A stretch of DNA of 57,171 bases from Streptomyces composti (GCF_012034205.1 NZ_JAATEM010000041.1:1-57171); one strand, 5' to 3'; numbered from the stretch's first letter, positions 15,431 through 26,048 are shown. The notes: generated by a model from the sequence alone, not told the origin. Made by a program: numbers and translations.

Positions 15431-15963
15431 GCGGCCACATTGGCGCGGGTGGCGCAGCGGTCGGAGCAGTAGCGGCGCGACCGGTTGGTCGAGGTGTCCA
15501 GGTAGGCGTTGCGGCAGGGCGGCGCCTGGCACAGGCCCAGGCGGTCCACTCCGTACTCGGTGAGGTGGAAGGCCAGGCCCATCGCGGCGATCGCGGCGTA
15601 GCCGGCGGTGGCGTTGGACGGGTGGTCGGCCAGGTGCATGTGCCACAGCGGACGGCCGTCGTCGTCGCGGAAGTCGTGGCCGGAGATCTGCGGGCTGACC
15701 GGGAACTCGAGCAGCAGCGAGTTCAGCAGGTCCACCGCCAGGGTCTCGTCGCCGGAGTCGGCCGCCTCGAAGACGGCGCGCAGCCGGGCCCGGACCGAGC
15801 GGAACCGGGTGACATCGGCCTCCGTGGCGCGGCGGGCGGCCGACTGATTGGCGCCGAACAGATCGCGTACCGCCTCGACAGAGGTCAGCGTGTCCTTCCC
15901 CCGCGCCGGTTCCTCGGTGTTGACGAGGCGGACGGCGTAGTCGGAGTAATAGGCCAGTTCCAC
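15331..15963 (-). CDS. CGNR zinc-finger protein (ABATE domain), putative regulator
   Basis: 210 aa from GTG 15963, with AAGGA upstream. The N-terminal part (about 1-120) is the ABATE-type domain (LVNTEEP, RLRAVFEAADSG). The C-terminal CGNR-type zinc finger has CQAPPC, RNAYLDTSTNRSRRYCS and DRC with four cysteine ligands, then AAYRARKR, a basic DNA-binding helix. The last 35 residues are Ser/Ala/Glu-rich. It is probably a transcription factor. The 3' end overlaps the sodX 3' end by 100 nt on opposite strands, so antisense interference between the two messages is possible. The gene diverges from the methyltransferase gene at 16066. Confidence 0.85.
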   Translation of the reverse strand: MELAYYSDYAVRLVNTEEPARGKDTLTSVEAVRDLFGANQSAARRATEADVTRFRSVRARLRAVFEAADSGDETLAVDLLNSLLLEFPVSPQISGHDFRDDDGRPLWHMHLADHPSNATAGYAAIAAMGLAFHLTEYGVDRLGLCQAPPCRNAYLDTSTNRSRRYCSDRCATRANVAAYRARKRLEADRSEENTGRAAESAQASSASGER

Positions 15964-16065
15964 TTGTAGTCCTTACGCGTGGGCTCTATGGTCGTGCATG
16001 CGGTCAGGTAACAGACGATCGTGCATTCAGGGTATTACGTGACGAGTGCGAGGGAGCGCGGCTCG

Positions 16066-16899
16066 ATGACGGGCACCGACAGGAGCACGGAAACGCACAC
16101 CGGAGCGGCCGGCGAGGCCGGCAACCCGGCCGCCGACGGCACCACGGACACCTTCGGCACCGACTGGCGGGCCTGGCAGGAGAGCTGGGACCGCCAGCAG
16201 GAGTGGTACCTGCCCGACCGGGAGGAACGGTTCCGGGTGATGCTCGACATGGTCGAGGCGCTGGTCGGCACCGCACCCCGGGTGCTCGACCTGGCCTGCG
16301 GCACCGGCAGCATCACCGCCCGGCTGCTCGCCCGGTTCCCGGACGCCACCAGCACCGGGGTGGACCTGGACCCGGCGCTGCTCGCGATCGCCGAGGGCAC
16401 CTTCGCGGGCGACGAACGCGTCACCCTCGTCACCGCGGACCTCAAGGACCCCGACTGGGTGTCGAGGCTGCCCCACGACTCCTACGACGCCGTACTGACC
16501 GCGACGGCCCTGCACTGGCTGCACCGGGAACCCCTCGCGGATCTCTACGGCCGGATCGCGGGACTGGTCCGCGACGGCGGTGTCTTCATGAACGCGGACC
16601 ACATGATCGACGAGACGACGCCACGGATCAACGCGGCCGAGCGCGCGCAGCGCGAGGCCCGCATGGATCAGGCCAGGCGCGACGGGGCGCTCGACTGGGC
16701 TCAGTGGTGGCAGCTCGCTGCCAGGGACCCGGTGCTGGCCGGGCCGACCGCGCGGCGCTTCGAGATCTACGGCGATCACGCGGACGGCGACATGCCGTCC
16801 GCGGCCTGGCACGCACGGGTGCTGCGCGAGGCGGGCTTCGCGGAGGCCCGGCCGGTGTGGTGCTCACCGGCGGACACGCTGCTGCTGGCCCTGAAGTAG
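16066..16899 (+). CDS. Class I SAM-dependent methyltransferase
   Basis: 277 aa from ATG 16066; an upstream GTG is in frame but less likely. A 35-residue polar N-terminus precedes the Rossmann fold. Motif I is VLDLACGTGSI (73-83). STGVDLDPALL carries the acidic residue that binds the SAM ribose, and YDAVLTATALHWL is the motif IV region. The C-terminal lid (ARRDGALDWAQWW) resembles small-molecule methyltransferases of the methyltransf_25/11 type. The acceptor is unknown. Monocistronic, followed by a very strong terminator hairpin. Confidence 0.85.
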   Translation: MTGTDRSTETHTGAAGEAGNPAADGTTDTFGTDWRAWQESWDRQQEWYLPDREERFRVMLDMVEALVGTAPRVLDLACGTGSITARLLARFPDATSTGVDLDPALLAIAEGTFAGDERVTLVTADLKDPDWVSRLPHDSYDAVLTATALHWLHREPLADLYGRIAGLVRDGGVFMNADHMIDETTPRINAAERAQREARMDQARRDGALDWAQWWQLAARDPVLAGPTARRFEIYGDHADGDMPSAAWHARVLREAGFAEARPVWCSPADTLLLALK

Positions 16900-16923
16900 G
16901 CCGGGGCCGGCGGCCGGAGGGGA

Positions 16924-16965
16924 ACACGGAGGGGCGGTACGGGTGACCGTACCGCCCCTCCGTGT
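16924..16965 (+). terminator. Strong terminator hairpin with 19-bp stem
   Basis: A perfect 19-bp stem with a 4-nt GTGA loop (16943-16946); the central arms are GGGGCGGTACGG and CCGTACCGCCCC. It lies 25 nt after the methyltransferase stop codon and can also stop the convergent ABC-transporter transcript. Confidence 0.85.
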
Positions 16966-17008
16966 GGCGCTCCGTGTGGCGCTCCGTGTGGCGCTCCGTG
17001 TGGCGCTC
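16961..17008. repeat. Four tandem copies of a 12-bp unit
   Basis: CGTGTGGCGCTC is repeated exactly four times. The first copy begins inside the right arm of the terminator hairpin. The following sequence (17009-17090) is also repeat-rich, with CATGCG/CGG-type units. It sits between two convergent genes and codes for nothing obvious. Confidence 0.85.
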
Positions 17009-17092
17009 AGTGAGCGGGCAGGCCGTGCAGGCCATGCGAACCATGCGGGCCGCACGGGCCACGGCGACCGCGACCGCCGTGGCCGCCGTGGA

Positions 17093-17895
<803 letters not shown>

Positions 17896-17899
<4 letters not shown>

Positions 17900-18834
17900 G
17901 CGGTGCCTCCGTTCGGGCGACCGAGGGAGAGCAGGTTCGCCTTGATCTTCTGGAGCGGCGTCGGCGGCAGCTGGCGGGTCGAGCCCTTCGCGTAGTACCG
18001 CTCGAGGTAGTACTGGCCGACGCTGAAGACCGAGGTCAGCAGCAGGTACCAGGCCGCGGCAAGGAACAGCATCTCGGCCGGGGCGCCGGAGGTCTGGCCG
18101 ATGTCCTGAGCGGCACGGAGCAGCTCGGGGTACTGGACGACCGAGACCAGCGAGGTCGTCTTCAGCATGTTGATGACCTCGTTGCCCGTCGGCGGCACGA
18201 TCACGCGCATCGCCTGCGGGATGACGATCCGGCGCAGCGTCTTGGCGTGGCTCATGCCGAGCGCGTGCGAGGCCTCGGTCTGGCCCTCGTCGACCGAGAG
18301 CAGACCGGCACGGCAGATCTCCGCCATGTAGGCGGCCTCATTGAGGCCCAGACCCAGCAGCGCCGTCAGGAACGGGGTCATGAAGTCCGACCACTCGTCC
18401 TTGTAGAACGGCCCGAGGTTGATGTACTCGAAGACCAGGCCCAGGTTGAACCAGACGATCAGCTGGACCAGCACCGGGGTGCCCCGGAAGAACCAGATGT
18501 AGAACCACGCGATCGACGAGGTGACCGGGTTCTTCGACAGGCGCATGACGGCGAGCAGGATGCCGCCGACGATGCCGATCGCCATCGCGAGGACGGTGAG
18601 CAGCAGTGTCTTGCCGACACCGTCGAGGATGCGGTCGTCGAAGAAGTAGTTGGGGATCGCGTCCCACTCGATCTTGCCCTGGGAGAACGCGTAGACGACT
18701 CCGCCCAGCAGGGCGAGAGCGATCACTGCGGAGACGTACCGGCCGTAGTGGCGGACCGGGATGGCCTTGATGGCCTCCGGGCCGGCCGGGGGAGTGCCGG
18801 CCGGGCCCGTCGTCTTGTCGGTGTCGACTGTCAC
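17896..18834 (-). CDS. Polar amino-acid ABC transporter permease
   Basis: 312 aa. A HisM/GlnP-type permease with a 30-residue cytoplasmic N-terminus and about five or six transmembrane segments (for example VSAVIALALLGGVVYAF and LLLTVLAMAIGIVGGILLAV). The EAA loop that contacts the ATPase is around EASHALGMSHAKTLRRIVIP. It starts at GTG 18834. Only one permease gene is present, so it would form a homodimer. It lies 32 bp after the binding-protein gene, and its end overlaps the ATPase start. Confidence 0.93.
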
Positions 18835-18866
18835 GGATGTTGCCTTTCAGTGCCGCTCGCGCGCGG

Positions 18867-19826
18867 TCACTTGCCGCCGTTGATCGTGGCTTCCTTGACG
18901 GCGCCCTCGGCGACGCCCCACTTGTCGAGGATCTTCTCGTACTCGCCGTTCTCGATGATCGCGTCGAGCGCGGCCTTCAGCGCGTCGCGCAGCTGGGTGT
19001 TGTTCTTGGCGACCGCGATGCCGTACGGAGCCGCTTCGACCTGCTCGCCGACCAGCTGGAAGTCCTTGCCGCCGCCGGAGGTCTTCACGGCGTACGCGGC
19101 GACCGGGAAGTCGGAGGAGCCGGCGTCGGCGCCGCCCGCGCGCAGGCGGGTCTGGGCCTGCTGGTCGTTGTCGAAGGCCTCGATGGCGATCTTCTTGCCG
19201 GCCGGGCACTTCTTGTTCTCGGCCTTGGCGAGGTCCTCGGAGACCGTGCCGCGCTGCAGCACGATCTTCTTGCCGCACAGGTCGGACCAGGTCTTGATGC
19301 CCTGGTCGTCGCCCTTCTTGGTGTAGATCGACACACCGGCGGTGAAGTAGTCGACGAAGTCGACGCCCTCACCGACCTTCTTGCCGGTCTCGGAGTCGAT
19401 GCCCTCCTGGCGGTCCTTGGTGTCCGTCATCGCGGACATGGCGATGTCGTAGCGCTTGGAGCGCAGACCGGTGATCAGCGTGTCGAAGGTGCCGTTCTCG
19501 AATTCGAAGGTGACGCCGAGCTGCTTGCCCATGGCCGCCGCGAGGTCGGGGTCGATGCCGACCGTCTTGCCGGAGTCGTCCTTGAACTCGACCGGGGCGT
19601 ATGCGATGTCCGAGCCGACCTTGATGACGCCCTTGTCGCGGATCGCCTTGGGCAGCTTGTCCGCGAGCGGAGCCGCCGACGTGGCGGTGTCCGTGTTGCT
19701 CGAGCCGTTGTCCTGGGTCTGGTCACCGCAGCCGGTGAGAAGCAGTGCGCCTGCGACCGCGATCGCGCCGACCGCTGCAATCTTCGAGCGTGCGGCGGTG
19801 GTACGACGGGTGGTGCTTGCGGTCAT
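18867..19826 (-). CDS. Amino-acid ABC transporter substrate-binding lipoprotein
   Basis: 319 aa from ATG 19826, with GGAGG 8 nt upstream. An N-terminal lipoprotein signal with lipobox LLTGC (Cys33) anchors it to the outer face of the membrane. The mature part is a family 3 periplasmic-binding-like domain (VGSDIAYAPVEFKDD, GIDPDLAAAMGKQLG), which binds polar amino acids. First gene of the transporter operon. A plausible vegetative promoter lies upstream at 19974-20001. The ligand is inferred from family only. Confidence 0.93.
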   Translation of the reverse strand: MTASTTRRTTAARSKIAAVGAIAVAGALLLTGCGDQTQDNGSSNTDTATSAAPLADKLPKAIRDKGVIKVGSDIAYAPVEFKDDSGKTVGIDPDLAAAMGKQLGVTFEFENGTFDTLITGLRSKRYDIAMSAMTDTKDRQEGIDSETGKKVGEGVDFVDYFTAGVSIYTKKGDDQGIKTWSDLCGKKIVLQRGTVSEDLAKAENKKCPAGKKIAIEAFDNDQQAQTRLRAGGADAGSSDFPVAAYAVKTSGGGKDFQLVGEQVEAAPYGIAVAKNNTQLRDALKAALDAIIENGEYEKILDKWGVAEGAVKEATINGGK

Positions 19827-20419
19827 GGTGGGTTCCTCCGGCGGATGGGTGGAGATGCCGATGGGGCCGGCGACTGCTGTTACCAGGGAGTAAAGCAGCG
19901 CCATGGGTCGACGAGAGCACACGCCTTCGAGTGTCGCGACCTCGTGTGATTACCGCATCTTGCCATTCGGACTGCGCTATTCAGGGGGTGACCAATGTCA
20001 AAAATGGATAACGGGTGGCCGATGATGCGGCCCACCTGGCCGTGAACAGGCCGGATGGGTTGCGGGAAACTTCGGTTTAGGCCGGAAGATCTCCGGCGGA
20101 ACGGGGTCGGGCGAGGATTCGGCCGTCACGTTTGCCGGGCCGCGAGCGCTTGCCGAGCGTTTGTCCAGGTCTTGTCCTGAAATTGGACGATGAGTCCCGG
20201 CCTCGGCATGTGACCTTCGCGTTATGGACTCGTCGTCGGCGGCGTCGGTCCGGTATGAAGGTTCTTTACACCCCTCATCCGGGGCTCAGGGCGCGTGTGC
20301 GGCGCGCCCGTCGCGTTTGGCCCGTACGCATCAACCCACCGGGCTCTGCGCGGTCCCGCCCACTTCTCACCTGAAGTGGTTAAACCCTCAAACCATGAAC
20401 ACTTAAGGGGTAAAACCTA
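19827..20419. other. 593-bp intergenic region between transporter operon and malic enzyme
   Basis: No gene is evident. The left part carries the promoter for the transporter operon. The right end, just before malic enzyme, has three AAACC repeats (20382-20386, 20390-20394, 20413-20417) and AAGGGG as a possible ribosome site. The middle, 20060-20340, shows no feature I can support. Confidence 0.6.
19974..20001 (-). promoter_or_regulatory. Probable HrdB-type promoter of the amino-acid transporter operon
   Basis: On the minus strand TTGACA (20001-19996) and TAGCGC (19979-19974) are separated by 16 nt. The -35 is perfect and the -10 is moderate. The leader would be about 140 nt to the ATG at 19826. 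Confidence 0.5.
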
Positions 20420-21661
<1,242 letters not shown>

Positions 21662-21987
21662 GTTCGCCGCCCGGCTGCGGTGTCGTCTCGCCCGGCGTTC
21701 TCGTTCGGCCCCGTCCCCGGTTGGGGGCGGGGCCGAGCCGTGTGTATGCGCGCGTGCGGGTACACCCGTCCGGGTGAGCGGGGCGGTGCGCGTCCGACCG
21801 TGCCGGCGGTGCGGCTGCGGCACCACGCCAGGCTGGTGAGTGCCGGCCACCGCCGGCCGGCACCGGTGTCGGGTGCGCGGGCGGAGCGGGGCGGGGGCAG
21901 CCGGATGGTGAACGGAATGTGCAAGAGGGTGTGTGTCACAGACCCCGTTGGTTCCTCAAGCGGGGGCGGGAACCTATCGTCGACCCC
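21662..21987. other. 326-bp intergenic region after malic enzyme
   Basis: It contains the terminator hairpin at 21706-21735, then GC-rich sequence with several short CCGGC inverted repeats. The last 60 bp should hold the promoter of the oxidoreductase gene, but I cannot name the hexamers. No gene is supported. Confidence 0.5.
21706..21735 (+). terminator. GC-rich hairpin terminator of malic enzyme
   Basis: CGGCCCCG and CGGGGCCG arms plus CCCC/GGGG, with one bulged T and a short loop, 45 nt after the stop codon. Confidence 0.7.
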
Positions 21988-22953
21988 ATGTTCGCTGTCT
22001 ACGCTGCCCGAATCGACCGTGACCAGCCCCTCACCGGTCTGGAGTTGGGAGAGCGGCCGGCTCCCGAGGCCCGCCCCGGCTGGAGCACCGTCACGGTGAA
22101 AGCCGCCTCGCTCAACCACCACGACCTCTGGTCCCTGCGGGGCGTGGGCCTCTCCGAGGACAAGCTGCCGATGATCCTCGGCTGCGACGCCGCCGGCGTC
22201 GACGAGGACGGCAACGAGGTGGTCCTGCATTCCGTCATCGGGCAGACCGGGCACGGGGTGGGGCCCCGTGAGCCGCGGTCCATCCTGACGGAGCGTTACC
22301 AGGGGACGTTCGCTGAGAAGGTGGCCGTGCCCACGTGGAATCTGCTGCCCAAGCCGAAGGAGCTGTCCTTCGAGGAGGCCGCCTGTCTGCCCACGGCCTG
22401 GCTGACCGCCTACCGGATGCTGTTCACCAACGCCGGTGTGCGGCCCGGTGACTCGGTGCTGGTGCAGGGCGCGGGCGGTGGGGTGGCCACCGCTGCGATC
22501 GTGCTCGGCAAGGCCGCGGGGCTCAGGGTGTACGCCACCAGTCGTGACGAGGCGAAGCGGAAGCGGGCGCTGGAGCTCGGCGCGGTGGAGGCGGTGGAGT
22601 CGGGGGCGCGGCTGCCGGAGCGGGTGGACGCGGTGATCGAGACCGTGGGCGCCGCCACCTGGTCGCACTCGGTGAAGTCGCTGAAGCCGGGCGGCACGCT
22701 GGTGATCTCCGGGGCGACGAGTGGTGACCGGCCCTCGCATGCGGAGCTGACGCGGATCTTCTTCCTGGAGCTGAAGGTCGTGGGGTCCACGATGGGGACC
22801 AAGGAGGAGCTGGAGGATCTGCTCGCGTTCTGTGCGGCGACGGGGGTGCGGCCCGTGATCGACGAGGTGCTGCCGATGGACCGGGCCCGGGAGGGCTTCG
22901 AGAAGATGGCGTCGGGCGAGCTGTTCGGGAAGGTCGTGCTGACGAACGGCTGA
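21988..22953 (+). CDS. Zinc-binding dehydrogenase/quinone oxidoreductase-like protein (MDR family)
   Basis: 321 aa from ATG 21988. A GroES-like N-terminal domain (NHHDLWSLRG, PMILGCDAAGVD) is followed by a Rossmann domain with VLVQGAGGGVATAA near residues 157-170. The catalytic zinc ligands of true alcohol dehydrogenases (GHE motif) are absent, so it is probably a zinc-independent NADPH-dependent reductase of the quinone oxidoreductase group. Substrate unknown. It appears monocistronic, upstream of the HTH/Clp-N pair. Confidence 0.88.
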   Translation: MFAVYAARIDRDQPLTGLELGERPAPEARPGWSTVTVKAASLNHHDLWSLRGVGLSEDKLPMILGCDAAGVDEDGNEVVLHSVIGQTGHGVGPREPRSILTERYQGTFAEKVAVPTWNLLPKPKELSFEEAACLPTAWLTAYRMLFTNAGVRPGDSVLVQGAGGGVATAAIVLGKAAGLRVYATSRDEAKRKRALELGAVEAVESGARLPERVDAVIETVGAATWSHSVKSLKPGGTLVISGATSGDRPSHAELTRIFFLELKVVGSTMGTKEELEDLLAFCAATGVRPVIDEVLPMDRAREGFEKMASGELFGKVVLTNG

Positions 22954-23004
22954 GTGACGCACGGTGCGGCGGCCGGTCCGGGGTTCGGGCCGGCCGTTTC
23001 GTTT

Positions 23005-23048
23005 GTCAACCGGGGTTGACGCGAAAGGGGGGGGCAACGTAGGTTGAC
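23005..23048 (+). promoter_or_regulatory. Promoter with overlapping operator for the HTH/Clp-N pair
   Basis: TTGACG (23016-23021) and TAGGTT (23040-23045) are 18 nt apart, a good Streptomyces vegetative promoter. A perfect 7+2+7 palindrome, GTCAACC-GG-GGTTGAC (23005-23020), covers the -35, and the same half-site GGTTGAC recurs at 23042-23048 over the -10. The predicted start of transcription falls on or next to the GTG at 23052, implying a leaderless message. Confidence 0.7.
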
Positions 23049-23051
23049 AGG

Positions 23052-23261
23052 GTGAGTGAGGCAACCGATCTGGCCGAGCGGGCCGGGGACCGGGATCCGA
23101 GGGTCGGCCTGCGGGCCGTCGCCGCGCTGCGGAGGCTGCTGGAGCAGCTCGAGGCGGTGCAGGTGCGCAGCGCGCGCAATCAGGGATGGTCCTGGCAGGA
23201 GATCGCCAACGAACTCGGCGTGAGCCGGCAGGCCGTGCACAAGAAGTACGGGAGGCATTGA
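23052..23261 (+). CDS. Small HTH protein paired with Clp-N protein
   Basis: 69 aa from GTG 23052, with no Shine-Dalgarno and only 6 nt after the predicted -10, so probably translated from a leaderless transcript. After an acidic N-terminus and a leucine-rich helix (AALRRLLEQLEAV), it has a compact HTH: GWSWQEIANELGVSRQAVHK. Its stop codon overlaps the ATG of the next gene by one base (TGATG), with the GGAGG for that gene inside its 3' end. It most likely binds the palindrome in its own promoter. Similar HTH plus Clp N-terminal pairs are common in actinomycetes. Confidence 0.85.
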   Translation: MSEATDLAERAGDRDPRVGLRAVAALRRLLEQLEAVQVRSARNQGWSWQEIANELGVSRQAVHKKYGRH

Positions 23262-23815
23262 TGTTCGAGCGGTTCACCAAGGACGCCCGTGCGGTGGTCA
23301 AGGGAGCGGTCGCGCAGGCGGCGTCGGTGGGGGCGGCGTCGGTGACGCCCGAGCATCTGCTGCTGGGGCTGCTGGAGAGCGAGGGGAGCCGGGGCTCGTT
23401 CGCGCTGGCCGCGCTCGGGGGCGGGGAGTGGAAGGACGCGGTGCGGGGGGAGTTGGAGGCTGCTCGGAGGCGGGGTGGGCTGACGCAGGCCGAGGCGGAG
23501 GCGCTGGCCGGGCTGGGGATCGATGTGGACGAGGTCGTGGCCCGGGTGGAGGACGTGCACGGGGTCGGTGCCTTGTCGGGAGGCCAGCGGGGGCGGCGGG
23601 GGCATGTGCCGTTCGGGAAGGGGGCGAAGGACGTGCTGCAGCGGACGCTGCGCATCGCCCTCGCCCAGCGGGAACGGCGCATCGGCGACGAGCACATCCT
23701 GCTCGCCCTCACCGGCCGGCCCGGTGTCCCCGCCGAGGTGCTCGCCGGTCACGGGGTGACCTATGAGTCCGTGAGCCGGGTGCTCTACGGGAGCGGCGAG
23801 GCCAAGGCGGGGTGA
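23261..23815 (+). CDS. Clp N-terminal domain protein (ClpC-like, no ATPase)
   Basis: 184 aa from ATG 23261, translationally coupled to the HTH gene. Two Clp-N repeats are visible: FERFTKDARAVV...VTPEHLLLGLLE near the N-terminus and KDVLQRTLRIALAQ...IGDEHILLAL in the second half. There is no AAA+ module, so it cannot unfold proteins itself. It could act as an adaptor or sensor for a Clp system or modulate its partner HTH protein. The terminal residues (SGEAKAG) are flexible. The role is inferred from domain content and coupling. Confidence 0.87.
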   Translation: MFERFTKDARAVVKGAVAQAASVGAASVTPEHLLLGLLESEGSRGSFALAALGGGEWKDAVRGELEAARRRGGLTQAEAEALAGLGIDVDEVVARVEDVHGVGALSGGQRGRRGHVPFGKGAKDVLQRTLRIALAQRERRIGDEHILLALTGRPGVPAEVLAGHGVTYESVSRVLYGSGEAKAG

Positions 23816-23821
23816 CGGGCG

Positions 23822-24835
23822 TCAGCCGGTCTTCTCCCTGTGGAGCAGGGCGGCGATGTGGGCCGCGGCCGTGGACAGGTGGCGGCGTGCGTCGCGGAGC
23901 TGCTCCTCGGTGACGCCGTGGTCGCGGGCCGCGTCGCGGATGTCGTCGCGGAAGCGGTCGAGCAGGCGGTCCAGGTCGCGGGCCGGGTCCCCGGTGGAGT
24001 CCGTCGCCCCCTCGTGCGCCCACTCGGGGACATAGGCGGCGGGGAAGTCCTCCGGTGTCTGGGAGTACTCGGGCGCGGACGCCGGGTCCTTGGCGGCCCA
24101 GCCGTTCTTGCCGAAGTCGCCCACTTCCTTGATGAGTTCGCTCAGCCCCTCGCGCAGGCCCGTCGGCCAGTCGCCCCGGGCGAAGTGGTCCTGCACGTGC
24201 TCCTGGACCCGCCGGGCGATGCGCTGCACCTCCTCCCGCGCCCGGTCCTGGGCCTCCTTGGCCTGGAGGCGGGCGCGCTGGGCCTCCTCGCGGGAGCGGC
24301 GGCTCTCGTCCTTGGCGCGGCGGGCCTGCTCCTTCCATTCCTGCTTGGCCCGGCGCATCTCCTCCTTGGCGGCGCGCCAGGCCTCGCGGTCGGTGAGGCC
24401 GGTGAAGTCGCCGGAGAAGACGTCGTCGTCGGTGTGCGTGCCGGTGGTACGAGCCTTGCTGGCCGCGGCGCGCATCTCGCGGCGCAGGTCGCCCGCCGCC
24501 CCGCGGACGTCCGCCTTGATCTCGGCCGCCAGTTCGGCGACCGACTCGCGGATCTCCATTTCCAGGTCGGCCAGTTCGCCACTGCGGCCGGCCAGCTCGG
24601 CGCGGCCCGCGTCGGTGATGGAGTACACCTTGCGGCCGCCCTCCATGGTGTGGGTGACCAGGCCCTCCGCCTCCAGCTTGGCCAGCCGGGGGTAGACCGT
24701 GCCCGCGGAGGGGGCGTACAGGCCCTGGAAGCGCTCCTCCAGGAGGCGGATCACCTCGTAGCCGTGGCGCGGGGCCTCGTCCAGCAGCTTGAGCAGGTAG
24801 AGGCGGAGGCGTCCGTGGGCGAAGACGGGGGGCAT
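23822..24835 (-). CDS. PadR-family regulator with long coiled-coil extension
   Basis: 337 aa from ATG 24835. Residues 1-90 form the PadR winged helix: LRLYLLKLLDEAPRHGYEVI and a TVYPRLAKLEAEGLV recognition region. Residues about 95-240 are a highly charged helix rich in Arg, Glu and Lys (AKEEMRRAKQEWKEQARRAK), predicted coiled coil. The C-terminal 100 residues are acidic (DLDRLLDRFRDDI). At nearly twice usual PadR length, the extension is notable. Its start is 1 nt from the stop codon of the DUF4097 gene upstream, so the two are co-translated. It probably autoregulates through the site at 25746-25779. Confidence 0.9.
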   Translation of the reverse strand: MPPVFAHGRLRLYLLKLLDEAPRHGYEVIRLLEERFQGLYAPSAGTVYPRLAKLEAEGLVTHTMEGGRKVYSITDAGRAELAGRSGELADLEMEIRESVAELAAEIKADVRGAAGDLRREMRAAASKARTTGTHTDDDVFSGDFTGLTDREAWRAAKEEMRRAKQEWKEQARRAKDESRRSREEAQRARLQAKEAQDRAREEVQRIARRVQEHVQDHFARGDWPTGLREGLSELIKEVGDFGKNGWAAKDPASAPEYSQTPEDFPAAYVPEWAHEGATDSTGDPARDLDRLLDRFRDDIRDAARDHGVTEEQLRDARRHLSTAAAHIAALLHREKTG

Positions 24836-24836
24836 G

Positions 24837-25721
24837 TCAGAGCACCTTCTTGTCGGTCGGGCCGTCGGCCTGGGTGTCCGTGGTGCCGGCGGGGGGAGCG
24901 TCCCACGGCTCGTCCTCGCGTGGTGGCCTGCGCAGCAGGGCGATGGAGCCGGAGACGGTGGTCGCCCGCAGCTTGCCGGTTCCGGCGCCCAGTCGGCCGG
25001 TGATCTTGTGGGCGCCCCACTGGCCGTGCACCCGGAGGTCGTCGAAGGCGTTGGAGACGGCGCCGCTGGCCGTGTTGGCCTCGACCTCCGTGTCGGCCGG
25101 GTAGGGCAGACGGATCGCTATCTCACCGGAGACGCTGGTCAGCCGGACGTCCGTCGGGCCGTCGGGGTCGAGGTCGACGATCATCGAGCCGCTGACCGAG
25201 TCGGCCTTGACCGAGGAGCCGGACCCGTCGAGCACGGTGAGGTCGCCGGAGACCGAGTTGAAGCGGAGGTCGCCGGTGACCGACTGGGCCTCCAGACTGC
25301 CGGACACCGTGTCCGCGCGGACCGGACCGGAGAGGGAGACCAGGGTGGTGTCGCCGGTGACGCCCTTGATCACGGAGGGGCCCCGCAGGCCGGAGACGAC
25401 GGCCGAGGCGCCGACCACGCCGACCTCGACGCGCGTGGCGGCCGGGACGGCGAGGGAGACGACGGCGCTGCGGCGCCAGCCCTTGCGGTCCAGCCACTTG
25501 AGGAAGCCCTTCCAGGGCAGGTCCTCGTAGGCCACGCTGAGAGTGCCGCCCTTCTGGGTGACGATCAGAGGTGGCCCCTCCACCTCCGAGACCTCGAGGC
25601 GCGCGGAACTCTCCTCCGTGCCCACGACGTTCACCGTGCCGTTGACGATGCGCACATGGAGTTCGGTCACGGGCTCGTCGAAAGTGAGCTTCGTGGGCTC
25701 CGTGACGGACCACTCGGGCAT
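24837..25721 (-). CDS. DUF4097-family beta-repeat protein
   Basis: 294 aa from ATG 25721, with AGGAGG 8 nt upstream. The central region (about 90-230) is a series of short beta strands with SVSGDL- or SVSGSM-like repeats (KADSVSGSMIVDL, LTSVSGEIAIRLP), typical of the DUF4097 adhesin-like beta helix. There is no signal peptide or transmembrane helix. It sits in an operon with a PadR regulator, a combination also seen with LiaF/DUF4097 proteins linked to envelope stress. Its function is not known. The last 40 residues are Pro/Asp-rich. Confidence 0.88.
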   Translation of the reverse strand: MPEWSVTEPTKLTFDEPVTELHVRIVNGTVNVVGTEESSARLEVSEVEGPPLIVTQKGGTLSVAYEDLPWKGFLKWLDRKGWRRSAVVSLAVPAATRVEVGVVGASAVVSGLRGPSVIKGVTGDTTLVSLSGPVRADTVSGSLEAQSVTGDLRFNSVSGDLTVLDGSGSSVKADSVSGSMIVDLDPDGPTDVRLTSVSGEIAIRLPYPADTEVEANTASGAVSNAFDDLRVHGQWGAHKITGRLGAGTGKLRATTVSGSIALLRRPPREDEPWDAPPAGTTDTQADGPTDKKVL

Positions 25722-26048
25722 GGTGGGACCTCCTAGACACGCGCCATATCGCGTATTACGTGATTCACGATATATCGCGGGGAGGGAAAGTCAAGGCACT
25801 CGTGTGGGTGGCGGTGGGTGGCCTTCGTTGACGCGGGCAGGACGGCAGGAGACCACGGCAGGACTGCGCCCGTGGGAGGGCGCCCCTGACCTGCGCGGGG
25901 AAGGGGGCTCCTGCGAGAGGGCGCCCCGGGCACCGGAGGGAGCGCCCCGGACACCAGAGGAAACGCGGGGGCGCCGGCGGCGGGCCGTGCGCCGGCCGGC
26001 GCGGAGACCCGTGGCAGGCCGCGAGAACCCCGACGGGCTCCCGCGGGC
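25722..26048. other. 327-bp intergenic region with PadR site and GC-rich repeats
   Basis: The left 60 bp hold the operator described separately. Further right is a GC-rich stretch with GCGCCCC repeated (25877-25960), including two degenerate copies of a 20-nt unit containing CGCCCCGG-CACC-GAGG. No gene is supported. Confidence 0.45.
25746..25779 (-). promoter_or_regulatory. Candidate PadR operator
   Basis: An AT-rich island in GC-rich DNA. ATATCG and CGATAT form a dyad with 16 nt between them, the right half is a perfect CGATATATCG palindrome, and ATATCGCG occurs twice (25746-25753, 25772-25779). It lies 25 nt upstream of the DUF4097 start, where the promoter should be. Confidence 0.6.
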
